Positions 55,348-64,000 of a DNA stretch of 64,000 nt are shown here, in pieces. The notes under the pieces are model-generated. The model was given only the letters and a program-made list of their open reading frames with translations. It did no database searches and was not told the DNA's origin. The number at the start of each line of letters is the position of its first letter. The first letter of the stretch is position 1. The stretch is from the NCBI RefSeq assembly GCF_000023145.1, contig NC_012704.1, positions 2,356,001 to 2,420,000 of the forward strand, read 5' to 3'. Position numbers and translations under genes: made by a program. Origin of the DNA: Corynebacterium kroppenstedtii DSM 44385. Lineage in GTDB: Bacteria; Actinomycetota; Actinomycetes; Mycobacteriales; Mycobacteriaceae.

Positions 55348-58300
55348 CTAGATCACCACGTTGACCATACGGCCAGGGACAACGATCACTTTCTTAATCT
55401 CATGATCGCCCACGTGCTCTTTCACCTTGGCATCATCAAGTGCCGCAGCTTCAATATCTTCGCGCGAGGCATCCGTCGCTACATTAATACGGCTGCGGAC
55501 TTTCCCCTGCACCTGAACAGGAATCTCGACGGTGTCGTCGACAAGCCACTTCTCCTCGAACGTCGGGAAGGGGCCGTGAGCCAAGGACTCAGTGTGACCC
55601 AGCCGCGACCACAGCTCTTCCGCGATATGCGGGGCAAGCGGGGCAACGAGCAGCACAGCTGGTTCGACGATCTCGCGGGGAGCGCCGCCCGCATACGTTT
55701 TCGTCACATAGTTGACGTACTCAATGAGTTTCGCCACCGCAGTGTTATCCATCAGCTGGGCGTAATCCTCGCGGACTGCGACAATCGTGCGGTGCAGGGC
55801 GCGGCGATCGTCATCGGTGGGGGTCGCATCCGTGACGACGAGGTCACCGGTGGATTCATCGACCACCAGTCGCCACAGACGCTGCAAGAAGCGCTGCGAA
55901 CCAACGACGTCCTTCGTCGCCCAGGGGCGAGACGTATCCAGCGGACCCATCGACATTTCGTAAATGCGCAGCGTATCGGCACCATAGTTGTCGCAAATGT
56001 CCTCAGGGGAGACGGCATTCTTCAGGGATTTGCCCATCTTTCCGTACTCCTGGTGAACCTGGATTTCGCCGTGCTCATTGGTCTGAACACCATCCATGTT
56101 CCGCCCGTCGCTGGGAACCCACCAGAAGGAACCGTCGCGCTCCACAACCTCCGCGGCGGGGATGTACACGCCGCGGTCGTCGGTGTACGCGAAAGCCTGG
56201 ATGTAGCCCTGGTTGAAGAGGCGATGGTACGGCTCGCAGGAGGACACGTAGCCGAGGTCGAACAGCACCTTGTGCCAGAACCGGGAGTAGAGCAGGTGCA
56301 GCACCGCGTGCTCGACACCGCCGACATACAGGTCCACGCCGCCGGATTTCTTCTGATCCGTGGGGCCCATCCAGTACTTTTCATTCTCGGGGTCGCAGAG
56401 CGCGTCCTGATTCGTGGGATCCACATAGCGGAGCTCGTACCAGGAACTTCCCGCCCATTGCGGCATCACGTTCGTATCGCGTCGGTACTTCTTGGGGCCA
56501 TCGCCCAAATCCAGCTCCACATTGACCCAGTCCTTGGCCTTGGCCAGCGGCGGGTGTGGTTCCGATTCCGCGTCATCGGGATCGAAGGATACCGGCCGGT
56601 AGTCGTCCACATCCGGGAGCACAACGGGCAACATGGACTCCGGGAGCGGGTGAGCGACGTCGTTCTCGTCGTACACAACGGGGAAGGGCTCGCCCCAGTA
56701 CCGCTGGCGAGCGAAGAGCCAATCACGCAGCTTGTACTGGATTTTTTCCTTGCCGACGCCACGCTGGGCGAGCCAATCGATGGTGCGTGCTTTCGCGTCC
56801 TCCAAGTGGAGGCCGTTGATGTCTAGGCCGTCGTCGTTGGCTGAGTTCACTGCGGTGCCGGCGCCCGTGAAAGCCTCGACGGTGACGTCGCCGCCGGAAA
56901 TGACCTCGGTGATGGGCAATTCGAAGACGCGCGCGAAGTCGTAGTCGCGCTCATCGTGCGCGGGAACAGCCATGATCGCACCCGTGCCGTAGCCGGACAG
57001 GACATAGTCGGCGATGAACACGGGGATGCGGCGGCCATTCACCGGGTTCGTGGCGTACACGCCCAGGAAGACACCGGTTTTTTCCTTGTTCTCTTGGCGT
57101 TCCAAATCGGACTTCGCGACGATGGACGCGCGGTACTCCTTCACCGCCTCGGCAGGGGTGGCCGCGCCGCTGGTCCAGCGGTCGATGGCGTCGTCGGAGA
57201 GCGAGCGCTCGGCGCGGAGATCCGGCCACTGATCTGCGACGATCTCGTCGACAAGCTCATGTTCTGGCGCCAAGACGAGGTATTCCGCGCCGAAGAGGGT
57301 GTCGGGGCGGGTGGTGAACACGGGGCACTGTGCGGCGTCGTGGCTGGAGGTGTTCGTCGGGATGGCGAAGGTGACTTCCGCACCCCGGGACCGGCCGATC
57401 CAGTTGCGCTGCATGGACTTCACCTTGTCGGGCCAGTCCAGCAGGTCGAGATCGTCGAGCAGACGATCCGAGTACTGCGTGATCCGCATCATCCACTGGG
57501 TCAGTTTCTTGCGGAAAACGGGGAAATTGCCACGTTCCGAGCGGCCGTCGGCCGTGACTTCTTCATTGGCCAAGACCGTGCCGAGCCCGGGGGCCCAATT
57601 CACCGTTGACCTGGACCGATAGACCAAACGGAAGGTTTCAACGACGTGCTCACGCTGAGCATCATCCAGCGATTCCCATATTTCCGCGGAGCTCTTGCCG
57701 GCTTGTTCAGCGGCTTCGACTGCTGCACCCGTGTCGGGATCAACGCTCTGGTAGCCGGGGCCGGAGGTCACATTGACCGCGCCCGATGCCAGCTTTTCCC
57801 GCAATTCCGCGACCGGCCGGGCTGCGTTGGCCTGGGGGTCAAACCACGAGTTGAAAATCTGGAGGAAAATCCACTGGGTCCAGCGGTAGAAATCTTGGTC
57901 AGTCGTAGCAAATGACCGACGAGGGTCATGCCCCAGACCCAGGCGCCCCAGCTGGCGCTTCATGTTTGCGATATTCGCCTCGGTGGTGGTCCGCGGGTGC
58001 GTTCCTGTCTGGACCGCGTACTGTTCCGCAGGGAGGCCGTAGGCGTCATATCCCAGTGTGTGCAGCACGTTCTTGCCCAACATGCGGTGGAAACGTGCGT
58101 AGACGTCCGTCGCAATGTAGCCCAAGGGGTGGCCAACGTGCAGGCCGACGCCCGATGGATAGGGGAACATATCTTGGACAAAGATCCGATCGTCGGGAAG
58201 ATCCGAACCTCCATCGCGGGGGGCTAAATCCCCGGTGGGGTTGGGCGCGTTGAACGTCCCCTCGTCGGACCAACGCTCGTGCCAGGCGTTTTCGATCTCC

Positions 58301-58470
58301 GCAGCCAGCCCGGCGGTGTAGCGGAAACGTGGTTCGTCGTGATGCGCCGACGACGCACTCGACCGCGAAGAAAGAGAGCCTGACGAAGTATTGTGGGAGG
58401 AGGACACTGACGTAGTGGGATGACCAGTTGACTGGCCCCCATTCGGGCTCTTTTCTCTCGGATTTGTCAT
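55348..58470 (-). CDS. leuS: Leucyl-tRNA synthetase
   Basis: A 1040-residue class I synthetase. ATG 58468-58470 starts [13 protein letters not shown]; the first 60 residues are a Ser/His-rich extension not needed for catalysis. Then [16 protein letters not shown] (HIGH), the CP1 editing domain, and KMGKSLKN (KMSKS) near residue 830. Anticodon-binding and C-terminal domains are complete. A frame continues 12 codons upstream, but TAGACT at 58479-58484 suggests leaderless transcription starting near this ATG. Confidence 0.95.
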   Translation of the reverse strand: MTNPREKSPNGGQSTGHPTTSVSSSHNTSSGSLSSRSSASSAHHDEPRFRYTAGLAAEIENAWHERWSDEGTFNAPNPTGDLAPRDGGSDLPDDRIFVQDMFPYPSGVGLHVGHPLGYIATDVYARFHRMLGKNVLHTLGYDAYGLPAEQYAVQTGTHPRTTTEANIANMKRQLGRLGLGHDPRRSFATTDQDFYRWTQWIFLQIFNSWFDPQANAARPVAELREKLASGAVNVTSGPGYQSVDPDTGAAVEAAEQAGKSSAEIWESLDDAQREHVVETFRLVYRSRSTVNWAPGLGTVLANEEVTADGRSERGNFPVFRKKLTQWMMRITQYSDRLLDDLDLLDWPDKVKSMQRNWIGRSRGAEVTFAIPTNTSSHDAAQCPVFTTRPDTLFGAEYLVLAPEHELVDEIVADQWPDLRAERSLSDDAIDRWTSGAATPAEAVKEYRASIVAKSDLERQENKEKTGVFLGVYATNPVNGRRIPVFIADYVLSGYGTGAIMAVPAHDERDYDFARVFELPITEVISGGDVTVEAFTGAGTAVNSANDDGLDINGLHLEDAKARTIDWLAQRGVGKEKIQYKLRDWLFARQRYWGEPFPVVYDENDVAHPLPESMLPVVLPDVDDYRPVSFDPDDAESEPHPPLAKAKDWVNVELDLGDGPKKYRRDTNVMPQWAGSSWYELRYVDPTNQDALCDPENEKYWMGPTDQKKSGGVDLYVGGVEHAVLHLLYSRFWHKVLFDLGYVSSCEPYHRLFNQGYIQAFAYTDDRGVYIPAAEVVERDGSFWWVPSDGRNMDGVQTNEHGEIQVHQEYGKMGKSLKNAVSPEDICDNYGADTLRIYEMSMGPLDTSRPWATKDVVGSQRFLQRLWRLVVDESTGDLVVTDATPTDDDRRALHRTIVAVREDYAQLMDNTAVAKLIEYVNYVTKTYAGGAPREIVEPAVLLVAPLAPHIAEELWSRLGHTESLAHGPFPTFEEKWLVDDTVEIPVQVQGKVRSRINVATDASREDIEAAALDDAKVKEHVGDHEIKKVIVVPGRMVNVVI

Positions 58471-58478
58471 GGTCACAT

Positions 58479-58484
58479 AGTCTA
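58479..58484 (-). promoter_or_regulatory. Putative -10 element of leuS
   Basis: TAGACT on the minus strand lies eight bases before ATG 58470. No ribosome binding site is seen, so a leaderless or near-leaderless transcript is likely. Confidence 0.4.
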
Positions 58485-58587
58485 GTTGGGCCCATGATGA
58501 GGGCAACTACACCGGTCACCGCTGACAAACCCGGTCATCAACCGCTCGTCTCGAACACACGAATCCTGACGAAAACAAGGAGCATGT

Positions 58588-59724
58588 ATGCCGAACACCA
58601 CTGTTTTTTCTGACTTCGTCGATTTCTACCGCGAGATGTATTCGCCGGAGACATTGTCCGCATCCGACATCTTCGCTAAAAAGACTGAATCCTTTTCTAT
58701 CGACGACGTTGTTCACCCTGCTGACCAAAAGTGGTTTTCCGAGCACAACAAAGAAGCAACGATTAAGAAAGGTTCCGTCGTTTACCTGGGTGATGAGCCC
58801 TTTTACGGCCTTCTGTCTGAGGTCGACGACGGGATTATTAACCGCACGTTCCCGCACATCGTGGACCGCCCTGCCTCGAACCGCATCAAACTCATGGTTC
58901 TTGGCGATAACGCAATCTTTAAGAACAAGGTTTCTGGATACTTAGCTGACGGGTTAATCCAAGTTAAAAATACGGAAGGCCATCAAGGCTCCGCCGAAGA
59001 ACCTATTAAGTACTTCGATGCTCTTCTTCAAAAGATTGACCACTCCTTGCCGTTGGTTCGACGTCAACGCGGGGAGCAGCTTGGCCATTCACTGACCCGC
59101 ACAGCGCAAGCGCTGGCAGAAATTCTGGACCTCAATGACCAGCAGAATGCGATGATGACTGGCCGCGATGATCTCTCCGTGGGGGACAATGAATTCCCCC
59201 TTATTCCAGCGTGGGAGCTTCGCCACGCCCTCATGGATAAGTGGCCAGGAAACCGGATGACCACAGATGGCGTACTACATATTTCCGGGGATGACCTGCC
59301 TCAATCCAGCGAGATCGGCCGACTAGAGCTCTATCCGTGGCGTAGCCTACAGCGGGGTGTCATTCCGGAATGGATTAAAGAGGCGATCGCTTCGGGCGAC
59401 GTACCACCATCGGTAAGCAAAGCTGCATCCGTGATTATTAGCATTCTTGATCGCCTGGACGATGACGCGAATGATCTTCTTTTCGTCGTGGCTAATCCTG
59501 ACGAATGGGCAGATGCCATTCGCGGGACCGCAACGGCCGCGGGCCACGACAATGTTGACCAGCTGATTGATCGCTTCACGAAGAAGCAATTGCTGTATTC
59601 CGACACCCGTGATCTCTCCATCGACAACCTTCTTGACGCCTGCATCGGCGACGGAGCTAAGTCTCAGCGCTCCGCGGACAAACGTCTCCACGGGCTGAGC
59701 GGCGTCGATATCACCACTAGCTAA
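58588..59724 (+). CDS. Hypothetical 378-residue soluble protein
   Basis: Starts ATG 58588 after AAGGAG and begins MPNTTVFSDFVDFYREMYSP. Acidic, hydrophilic and mixed alpha/beta. Notable stretches are RPASNRIKLMVLGDNAIFKN, a helix RQRGEQLGHSLTRTAQALAE and VSKAASVIISILDRLDDDANDLLFVVANPDEW. No membrane segment, signal, cysteine cluster or catalytic motif is visible. I do not recognise the family. Divergent from leuS and monocistronic. Confidence 0.6.
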   Translation: MPNTTVFSDFVDFYREMYSPETLSASDIFAKKTESFSIDDVVHPADQKWFSEHNKEATIKKGSVVYLGDEPFYGLLSEVDDGIINRTFPHIVDRPASNRIKLMVLGDNAIFKNKVSGYLADGLIQVKNTEGHQGSAEEPIKYFDALLQKIDHSLPLVRRQRGEQLGHSLTRTAQALAEILDLNDQQNAMMTGRDDLSVGDNEFPLIPAWELRHALMDKWPGNRMTTDGVLHISGDDLPQSSEIGRLELYPWRSLQRGVIPEWIKEAIASGDVPPSVSKAASVIISILDRLDDDANDLLFVVANPDEWADAIRGTATAAGHDNVDQLIDRFTKKQLLYSDTRDLSIDNLLDACIGDGAKSQRSADKRLHGLSGVDITTS

Positions 59725-59799
59725 AACGCAGATCACCCAGATCAGCGGCCTATTTTGGCCGCACGCCCGGCCACGCACACCACTGAGGAGCCACACCAC

Positions 59800-60522
59800 A
59801 TGACCACACCGCCCACCACATCCTCCGAACGCCCCGTCGCCCTCATCACAGGAGCGACCCGCGGTATCGGGCTAGCCATCGCCCACGATCTCGCCACCAC
59901 ACACACCGTCTACATCGGCGGGACCAGCGAAGAAAGCGTCAAGAAGGCCCAAGAGACCGTTCCCGATGCGCGGCCATTCGTCGCGGATCTCACAGACCCG
60001 TCATCCGTCGGCAAGGCTCTTGAAGCTTTCCCCGAACCGGCACTGGATGTGCTTGTTCTCAGCGCCGGGATATCGGTCGGCGGCGCGATTGCCGATGTCT
60101 CCCGCGAGGACTGGGTTCGGGTGCTTGACCTTAACGTTATTGCGCAGGTGGACCTCATTCGGCAGCTCTTGCCGAAGCTACGGGCCACCCACGGCGATAT
60201 TGTGGCCATCAATTCCGGCTCCGGACACAGGTCCCGCCCCGGGAGCGCCCCGTACTGCGCCTCTAAGTTCGCTCTGCGGGCTATTACCGACGCACTACGC
60301 GAAGAAGAACGCGGTGTAGTGCGCGTGACCTCGGTCCACCCAGGTCGCGTCGATACTGATATGCAACGAGAAATCCAGGCGGAGAAAGGCATGGCGCCCG
60401 AGGATTACGACGGAGCCATTTATGTGCAGCCGGAATCCATCGCGGCCGCGGTACGCACAGCCATCGATGCCACACCCGAATGCACCGTGGAGGAGATCCG
60501 CGTCCGGCCTGTGATCGCGTAA
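59800..60522 (+). CDS. Short-chain dehydrogenase/reductase
   Basis: A 240-residue classical SDR. ATG 59800 follows GAGGAG. It has TGATRGIGLAIA (TGxxxGIG), LSAGISVGG (NAG variant), catalytic Ser in INSGSGHRS and YCASK. Residues after the NADP motif lack the Asp that favours NAD, so NADPH is likely. Substrate unknown. Precedes the SdpI-like gene. Confidence 0.82.
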   Translation: MTTPPTTSSERPVALITGATRGIGLAIAHDLATTHTVYIGGTSEESVKKAQETVPDARPFVADLTDPSSVGKALEAFPEPALDVLVLSAGISVGGAIADVSREDWVRVLDLNVIAQVDLIRQLLPKLRATHGDIVAINSGSGHRSRPGSAPYCASKFALRAITDALREEERGVVRVTSVHPGRVDTDMQREIQAEKGMAPEDYDGAIYVQPESIAAAVRTAIDATPECTVEEIRVRPVIA

Positions 60523-60533
60523 CGCGGCAGGCT

Positions 60534-60539
60534 TACACT
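60534..60539 (+). promoter_or_regulatory. Putative -10 element of a leaderless promoter
   Basis: TACACT ends six bases before ATG 60546, with no ribosome binding site. The same element occurs before the genes at 8716 and 32076. Confidence 0.4.
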
Positions 60540-60545
60540 AGAACC

Positions 60546-61001
60546 ATGATTGTCGGCATCATTCTGGTTATTCTCGCTGTTGCAGTGGGTGGCGTGGGCC
60601 TGGCCGCTTGGGGAGGAAAACTTCCCGGTAACAGCTGGGTAGGCATTCGTGTCCCCGAGGTTCGACGCGATCCCGCCATGTGGGAACTCGCCCACAAGGT
60701 GGCCGCGCCGAGCTGGACAGTCGGTGCGTTGGCCCTGCTGCTCGGGGGAGTTGTCGCTTTTGGGGCTTCCGGATGGGCGTGGCTGTGGGTTGCCGTGGCT
60801 GTTATTGCATCGGTGGCTCTGATTGGCGTGGGTGCTGCCATGGGCGCGCACACTGTCGCGCTGCTTGATGCTCAACAACAGGCCGAAGAGAGCAATACGT
60901 CCTGCTCCTGCGGTGGTGGCGGGGCTTCACAACAACCCAGCACGCCCGTGGCCGTCGATATCGGTGCCGCTCGACGTGCCGCACAGGCTGCGGATTCCTA
61001 A
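60546..61001 (+). CDS. SdpI/YhfL-family membrane protein
   Basis: A 151-residue protein. MIVGIILVILAVAVGGVGLAAWGGKLPGNSWVGIRVPEVRRDPAMW is the SdpI family signature, with three spans and a Cys-rich CSCGGG motif in the C-terminal tail. SdpI in Bacillus gives immunity to a killing factor; corynebacterial relatives have no assigned role. ATG 60546 is placed by the leaderless-type promoter. Confidence 0.8.
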   Translation: MIVGIILVILAVAVGGVGLAAWGGKLPGNSWVGIRVPEVRRDPAMWELAHKVAAPSWTVGALALLLGGVVAFGASGWAWLWVAVAVIASVALIGVGAAMGAHTVALLDAQQQAEESNTSCSCGGGGASQQPSTPVAVDIGAARRAAQAADS

Positions 61002-61005
61002 GCCG

Positions 61006-61521
61006 ATGGCTACTCCGCCCTTCATCATTAATCTTCGCTCCAAAATTGGCCACGACCCGCTGTGGCTGCCTGGGGTTACCGTCGTCATTCTTCGCGACGG
61101 TTCCGCTCCCGGCGCGCGTGAAGTTCTGTTGGTCCGTCGCGTCGATAATGGGCAATGGACACCCGTGACGGGCATCGTTGACCCAGGTGAGCATCCCCAT
61201 GTCGCGGCTATTCGGGAAGCTCAGGAAGAAACGCGGGCACTCATCACGATCGAATCTCTGTTGAATGTTCAAGCGGTGGGCCCAGTGACGTACCCCGATG
61301 GCGATGTGACGTCATATGTGGACACCGCGTTTCGCGCTTCGCTTCGGGACGACTCGCCGGAGGTCGGTATTGGCGACGACGAATCCCAAGCCGTTGCCTG
61401 GTGCGATGTGAACGAATTGCCCGATATGAAACCGCGGTTCCGGGCCATTATTGCTCGGGCGTGCGAGGACGCGGATCACGGTGGGCCTGCGTCGTGGGGG
61501 CCACTGCCCGGGACAGAGTAA
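61006..61521 (+). CDS. NUDIX hydrolase
   Basis: A 171-residue protein with Nudix box GIVDPGEHPHVAAIREAQEET (the REAxEE part is exact). It hydrolyses a nucleoside diphosphate linked to X, substrate unknown. It starts five bases after the SdpI-like stop and is in one operon with it; the in-frame extension upstream overlaps that gene. Confidence 0.85.
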   Translation: MATPPFIINLRSKIGHDPLWLPGVTVVILRDGSAPGAREVLLVRRVDNGQWTPVTGIVDPGEHPHVAAIREAQEETRALITIESLLNVQAVGPVTYPDGDVTSYVDTAFRASLRDDSPEVGIGDDESQAVAWCDVNELPDMKPRFRAIIARACEDADHGGPASWGPLPGTE

Positions 61522-61570
61522 GTCCGACGTGGTGCCGTCGAGACCTAGTTAACCGGGCATGAACATAGAA

Positions 61571-61603
61571 AATCCTCCCAACCCGTACAGGACTGGGAGG
61601 ATT
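61571..61603. terminator. Bidirectional terminator
   Basis: A perfect 10-bp stem (AATCCTCCCA/TGGGAGGATT) with 13-base loop lies between the NUDIX and YhgE genes. On the minus strand it is followed by TTTTC. It ends both convergent transcripts. Confidence 0.65.
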
Positions 61604-61644
61604 ACAGCGCTGGGGTGAGAGTTAGTCCCTCGCCCCGCTACCCC

Positions 61645-63774
61645 TTACACCACGGCCGGATGCAGGGTAGACATCGTGTACACCCGCTTGCGGGATACTC
61701 CCCAGACCAGGAACACCATGGTCAGCACCGCAACGAAGGCCAGCACGAGCGCGGAGTTCCAGAATTGAGCATTCAATTCACCGACCCCAGCTTGTCTCAT
61801 CCCTTCGATGAGCCAACTAAATGGCATGAATGGGTGGAGTATCTGGAAGAACTTGGGCGAGGTTTCGATGGGGTACAGCCCGCCCGCGGACGCGAGCTGC
61901 ACCACCAAAGCAACGATGCCCAACAACTGCCCCTTTCCTTCACCGAACCAGATAATCAGAGCTTGCTGGAAGATCAAGAATCCGAAGCCGCCCAGTAACA
62001 TGAGAGCAGTCCAGGCGAGGAGGTTTTGAGGGCGAATATCCAGCGTGAACCAGCTGATACCAACCAGCAGCGCGACCTGCAGAACGCTGATCAACAGTGC
62101 TGGAGTGGTGGTTCGAATAGCCAACCGCAGCGAGGAGACCGACGCAGCCAGGTTCCGTCTGGGGAGCGGACGAACAACCTGCCACACGAACAATCCACCC
62201 AAGAAAATTCCGAAACCAGCCAGGAACGGGGCAAGGCCTTCGCCCATCGACGACACCTTGTGTACCCAGCTTTCATTCAGTTCCGACGGACCAGCCAAGG
62301 TGTCCGCGTTGTGCGCGACCATCTGCGTCGTAAATGCTGGTACGCGGTCCTGCGAGGACGCCAGGCTATCGTGCAGCGTGCCCGCACCCTCTGACAGCTT
62401 CCCGGTTCCTCCGGCTAGCTGCGTCGTTCCGTTCTTCAGGTCTTTCTGGCCATTATTCAGCGTGGTTGCACCATCCTGGAGCCGGCTCGCACCACTTTGC
62501 AACTGGCTCAGGCCGCTGCTGAGCTGTCCTGCACCAGCGTGCGCTTCACCCAACTTCGACGCGATGGTCTGGCTACCATCCTGGAATTGCTGGAGGGCGC
62601 CGCTGATCTGGGTGCTGCCGTCGGCCACACGTCGGGAACCATCGGAGGCCTTCTGAGCACCGTCGGCGAGCTGGTGAGCTGCCGAATTTGCCTGATTAAC
62701 GCCGTCGAGAAGTTGTCGCACCTGAGGCAGCTGGCTGATTCCGGGGATTCCCTCTATCGCGGCCAACTTCCCTTTCATCTCATCGAGCCCGGCGGCTAGT
62801 TGAGCATTGCCCTGCGCCAGCTTTGCGTTACCGTCGGCGACCTGTTGAGCACCGCTCACAAGTTCCGTCGATTTCTCGTGGGCAAGACCTAACTTGTCGG
62901 TGAGCTGTTGCGCACCCGCTTGGAGTTGCGCCGATCCATCATCCAACTTCTTTGCACCAGCGTGAGCTTCACCCAGTTTCGACGTGAGCGTCCCAGCACC
63001 GTCCTTCAACTGCGACGATCCGTTGAGAAGCTTACTGGCGCCGTTATCCAGCTGAGTCGCACCGTTATTGGCGGTCTTCGCACCATTAGCCAACTGGCCG
63101 GAACCGTCGGCAGCCTTACCCATTCCCTCATGGATTTCGTTAAGCGACGAAAACACCTTGGCGCTGGCCGTGTTGGTGATCGACTCATTAATCGTCGAGT
63201 GCAGACGCTCAGCTGCGGCTTTCAACAGGACGGACGCCGATTTACCATTCGCGTCGTTATAGTCGAAGTTCAGCACAGCCTGGTGCGGATTCTGCGTACC
63301 AATGGACGCCACGGACGAGGAAAAATCCTGAGGAATAGCGACGGTAGCGAAGTACTTACCGTCCTCCAGCCCCTTCCTGGCCTCCGATTCTGAGGGGAAT
63401 TGCCAATCGAAGGTGGGGTTGGCCTTAACATTCTGAATGATTTCCGGGCCAACATTGACCGGCTGACCGTCCTTTTCTGCCGGACGGTCATTATTAACGA
63501 CGGCGACCTTCATGTCGCTGAGGTTTTCCGTCGGATTCTGGTTGGCCCAAAGGAAGAACGCGCCGACGAGCAGCGGGATGGTTGCCAGAATGGCGAGCGC
63601 GACGGGGAAAATGCGCAGGCGGTGGATTTCCGAGTTCCGCCCGATCAACATGCGCGGCATGATGCGTTCGCGGTAGGCGGACGCGCCTTTCCCTCGCGCG
63701 GTGAGGCCCCGCCGTTTCGGCCGAGCAGGCGAGGAACCCGCGTCTTTACTGTGGTTGGGCTTGTTATTCGCCAT
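61645..63774 (-). CDS. YhgE/Pip-type ABC-2 membrane protein
   Basis: A 709-residue protein. ATG 63772-63774 follows GAGGAGG. One N-terminal span (IFPVALAILATIPLLVGAFFLW), an outer domain (KVAVVNNDRPAEKDGQPVNVG...NPTFDWQFPSESEARKGLEDGKYFATVAIP) of the YhgE/Pip type, a long stretch (about 225-495) of DG/GAxxL repeats such as QLKDGAGTLTSKLGEAHAGAKKLDDG and GSRRVADGSTQISG, then five to six spans. Related proteins transport or anchor phage/bacteriocin-linked factors (ESX-linked YukE partner, phage infection protein). It follows an upstream gene at the edge with overlapping start. Confidence 0.8.
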   Translation of the reverse strand: MANNKPNHSKDAGSSPARPKRRGLTARGKGASAYRERIMPRMLIGRNSEIHRLRIFPVALAILATIPLLVGAFFLWANQNPTENLSDMKVAVVNNDRPAEKDGQPVNVGPEIIQNVKANPTFDWQFPSESEARKGLEDGKYFATVAIPQDFSSSVASIGTQNPHQAVLNFDYNDANGKSASVLLKAAAERLHSTINESITNTASAKVFSSLNEIHEGMGKAADGSGQLANGAKTANNGATQLDNGASKLLNGSSQLKDGAGTLTSKLGEAHAGAKKLDDGSAQLQAGAQQLTDKLGLAHEKSTELVSGAQQVADGNAKLAQGNAQLAAGLDEMKGKLAAIEGIPGISQLPQVRQLLDGVNQANSAAHQLADGAQKASDGSRRVADGSTQISGALQQFQDGSQTIASKLGEAHAGAGQLSSGLSQLQSGASRLQDGATTLNNGQKDLKNGTTQLAGGTGKLSEGAGTLHDSLASSQDRVPAFTTQMVAHNADTLAGPSELNESWVHKVSSMGEGLAPFLAGFGIFLGGLFVWQVVRPLPRRNLAASVSSLRLAIRTTTPALLISVLQVALLVGISWFTLDIRPQNLLAWTALMLLGGFGFLIFQQALIIWFGEGKGQLLGIVALVVQLASAGGLYPIETSPKFFQILHPFMPFSWLIEGMRQAGVGELNAQFWNSALVLAFVAVLTMVFLVWGVSRKRVYTMSTLHPAVV

Positions 63775-64000
63775 GGTTGGCCTCCTCGGCGGCGAGAGCA
63801 TGGGTGTGCTGATAAGCAGGTGTGCTGCCCGCTCGGTGGCGGGTCGTGGTTATAGGGTCCGTGGGGGAGCGGGGGATATCAACGCGCGTTTCCTCATTCG
63901 CGAATTGATCGGCGGATCGATCGGCAGATTCATCGGCGGACTCGTCGACAACACGGTTTTCATCCCGATTGTCGGGGCGCTCGGCGAAGATCTGTCGGAC
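63764..64000 (-). CDS. 3' end of an upstream gene running off the right edge
   Basis: A minus-strand frame is open from 64000 to TAA 63764-63766, overlapping the YhgE start by 11 bases, as expected for an operon. The 78 residues are hydrophilic and acidic, with DESADESADRSAD repeats then a basic Thr-rich stretch. This is probably the cytoplasmic tail of another membrane protein, but no domain is visible. Confidence 0.45.
   Translation of the reverse strand, partial: VRQIFAERPDNRDENRVVDESADESADRSADQFANEETRVDIPRSPTDPITTTRHRAGSTPAYQHTHALAAEEANHGE

Noticed and set aside
55402..56826. 474-codon plus-strand ORF
   Set aside because: Antisense shadow of leuS; the amino acids mirror leuS codons.
1..64000. 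CRISPR array, rRNA genes or complete insertion sequence
   Set aside because: No regularly spaced repeats, rRNA sequence or transposase frame was found.

Overview
The window reads as chromosomal DNA of a Corynebacterium-type actinobacterium. The evidence is the arabinogalactan gene set (Wzm/Wzt galactan exporter, GlfT1, DprE1, DprE2), a leuS - marR - DUF5318 - ponA - GT87 - rpsF - ssb - rplI - dnaB block in the same order as the Rv0041-Rv0058 region of Mycobacterium tuberculosis but inverted, a GtrA protein like Rv3789, and frequent leaderless-looking starts. Base composition looks moderately high in G+C, lower in the first 4.8 kb and around 38.7-40.6 kb. The species cannot be fixed from sequence alone; a C. 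kroppenstedtii-like corynebacterium is only a guess.

Region 1 (1-4824) is a base-poor accessory block on the 3' side of a tRNA-Ser(UGA) gene (4825-4910, minus), a common integration position. It holds orphan small genes, two tandem 51-residue membrane proteins, and wrecks of genes. The clearest wreck is a HEPN/Abi-type abortive-infection remnant with three in-frame stops. No integrase or second attachment site lies in the window.

Region 2 (5.1-8.6 kb, minus) encodes a class A beta-lactamase-like lipoprotein, translationally coupled to a long disordered single-span protein, plus a second protein sharing the same extracytoplasmic C-terminal domain. Region 3 (8.7-14.3 kb) has a quinone oxidoreductase, a class V aminotransferase-fold protein without the expected PLP lysine, and wzm-wzt-glfT1. 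Region 4 (14.4-18.2 kb) is efeU-efeO-efeB, but efeU carries an in-frame TAA at codon 26. Region 5 (18.3-21.4 kb, minus) is copZ-copA-csoR with two matched CsoR-type operators upstream.

Region 6 (21.6-32.3 kb) mixes intact genes (TIGR01777 epimerase, GtrA, NAD(P)-binding protein, dienelactone-hydrolase-like enzyme, phytase-like secreted protein) with decayed ones: a second hydrolase paralogue with three lesions, a TetR regulator with two nonsense codons, and a DJ-1/PfpI gene lacking a start. Region 7 (32.5-38.5 kb) has dprE1-dprE2, a ThDP 2-oxo-acid decarboxylase, pspA, a 32-codon ORF and thioredoxin. Region 8 (38.7-43.7 kb) has a compositionally distinct ABC exporter operon, an HMA-fold protein without its metal-binding cysteines, and a cation/proton antiporter co-directional with two CrcB fluoride channels.

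Region 9 (44.0-58.5 kb) is the replication/translation/cell-wall core: dnaB, rplI, ssb, rpsF, GT87, ponA, DUF5318, marR, usp, lepB, leuS, with a cluster of DnaA boxes behind dnaB. Region 10 (58.6-64 kb) has an orphan 378-residue protein, an SDR, SdpI-like and NUDIX proteins, and a large YhgE/Pip membrane protein followed upstream by a gene running off the edge.

The strongest unusual signals are the small-protein pair and HEPN remnant by the tRNA, the paralogous single-span proteins with the beta-lactamase-like partner, the lysine-less aminotransferase homologue next to the galactan exporter, the broken efeU, and the cluster of pseudogenes at 27.8-31.9 kb.
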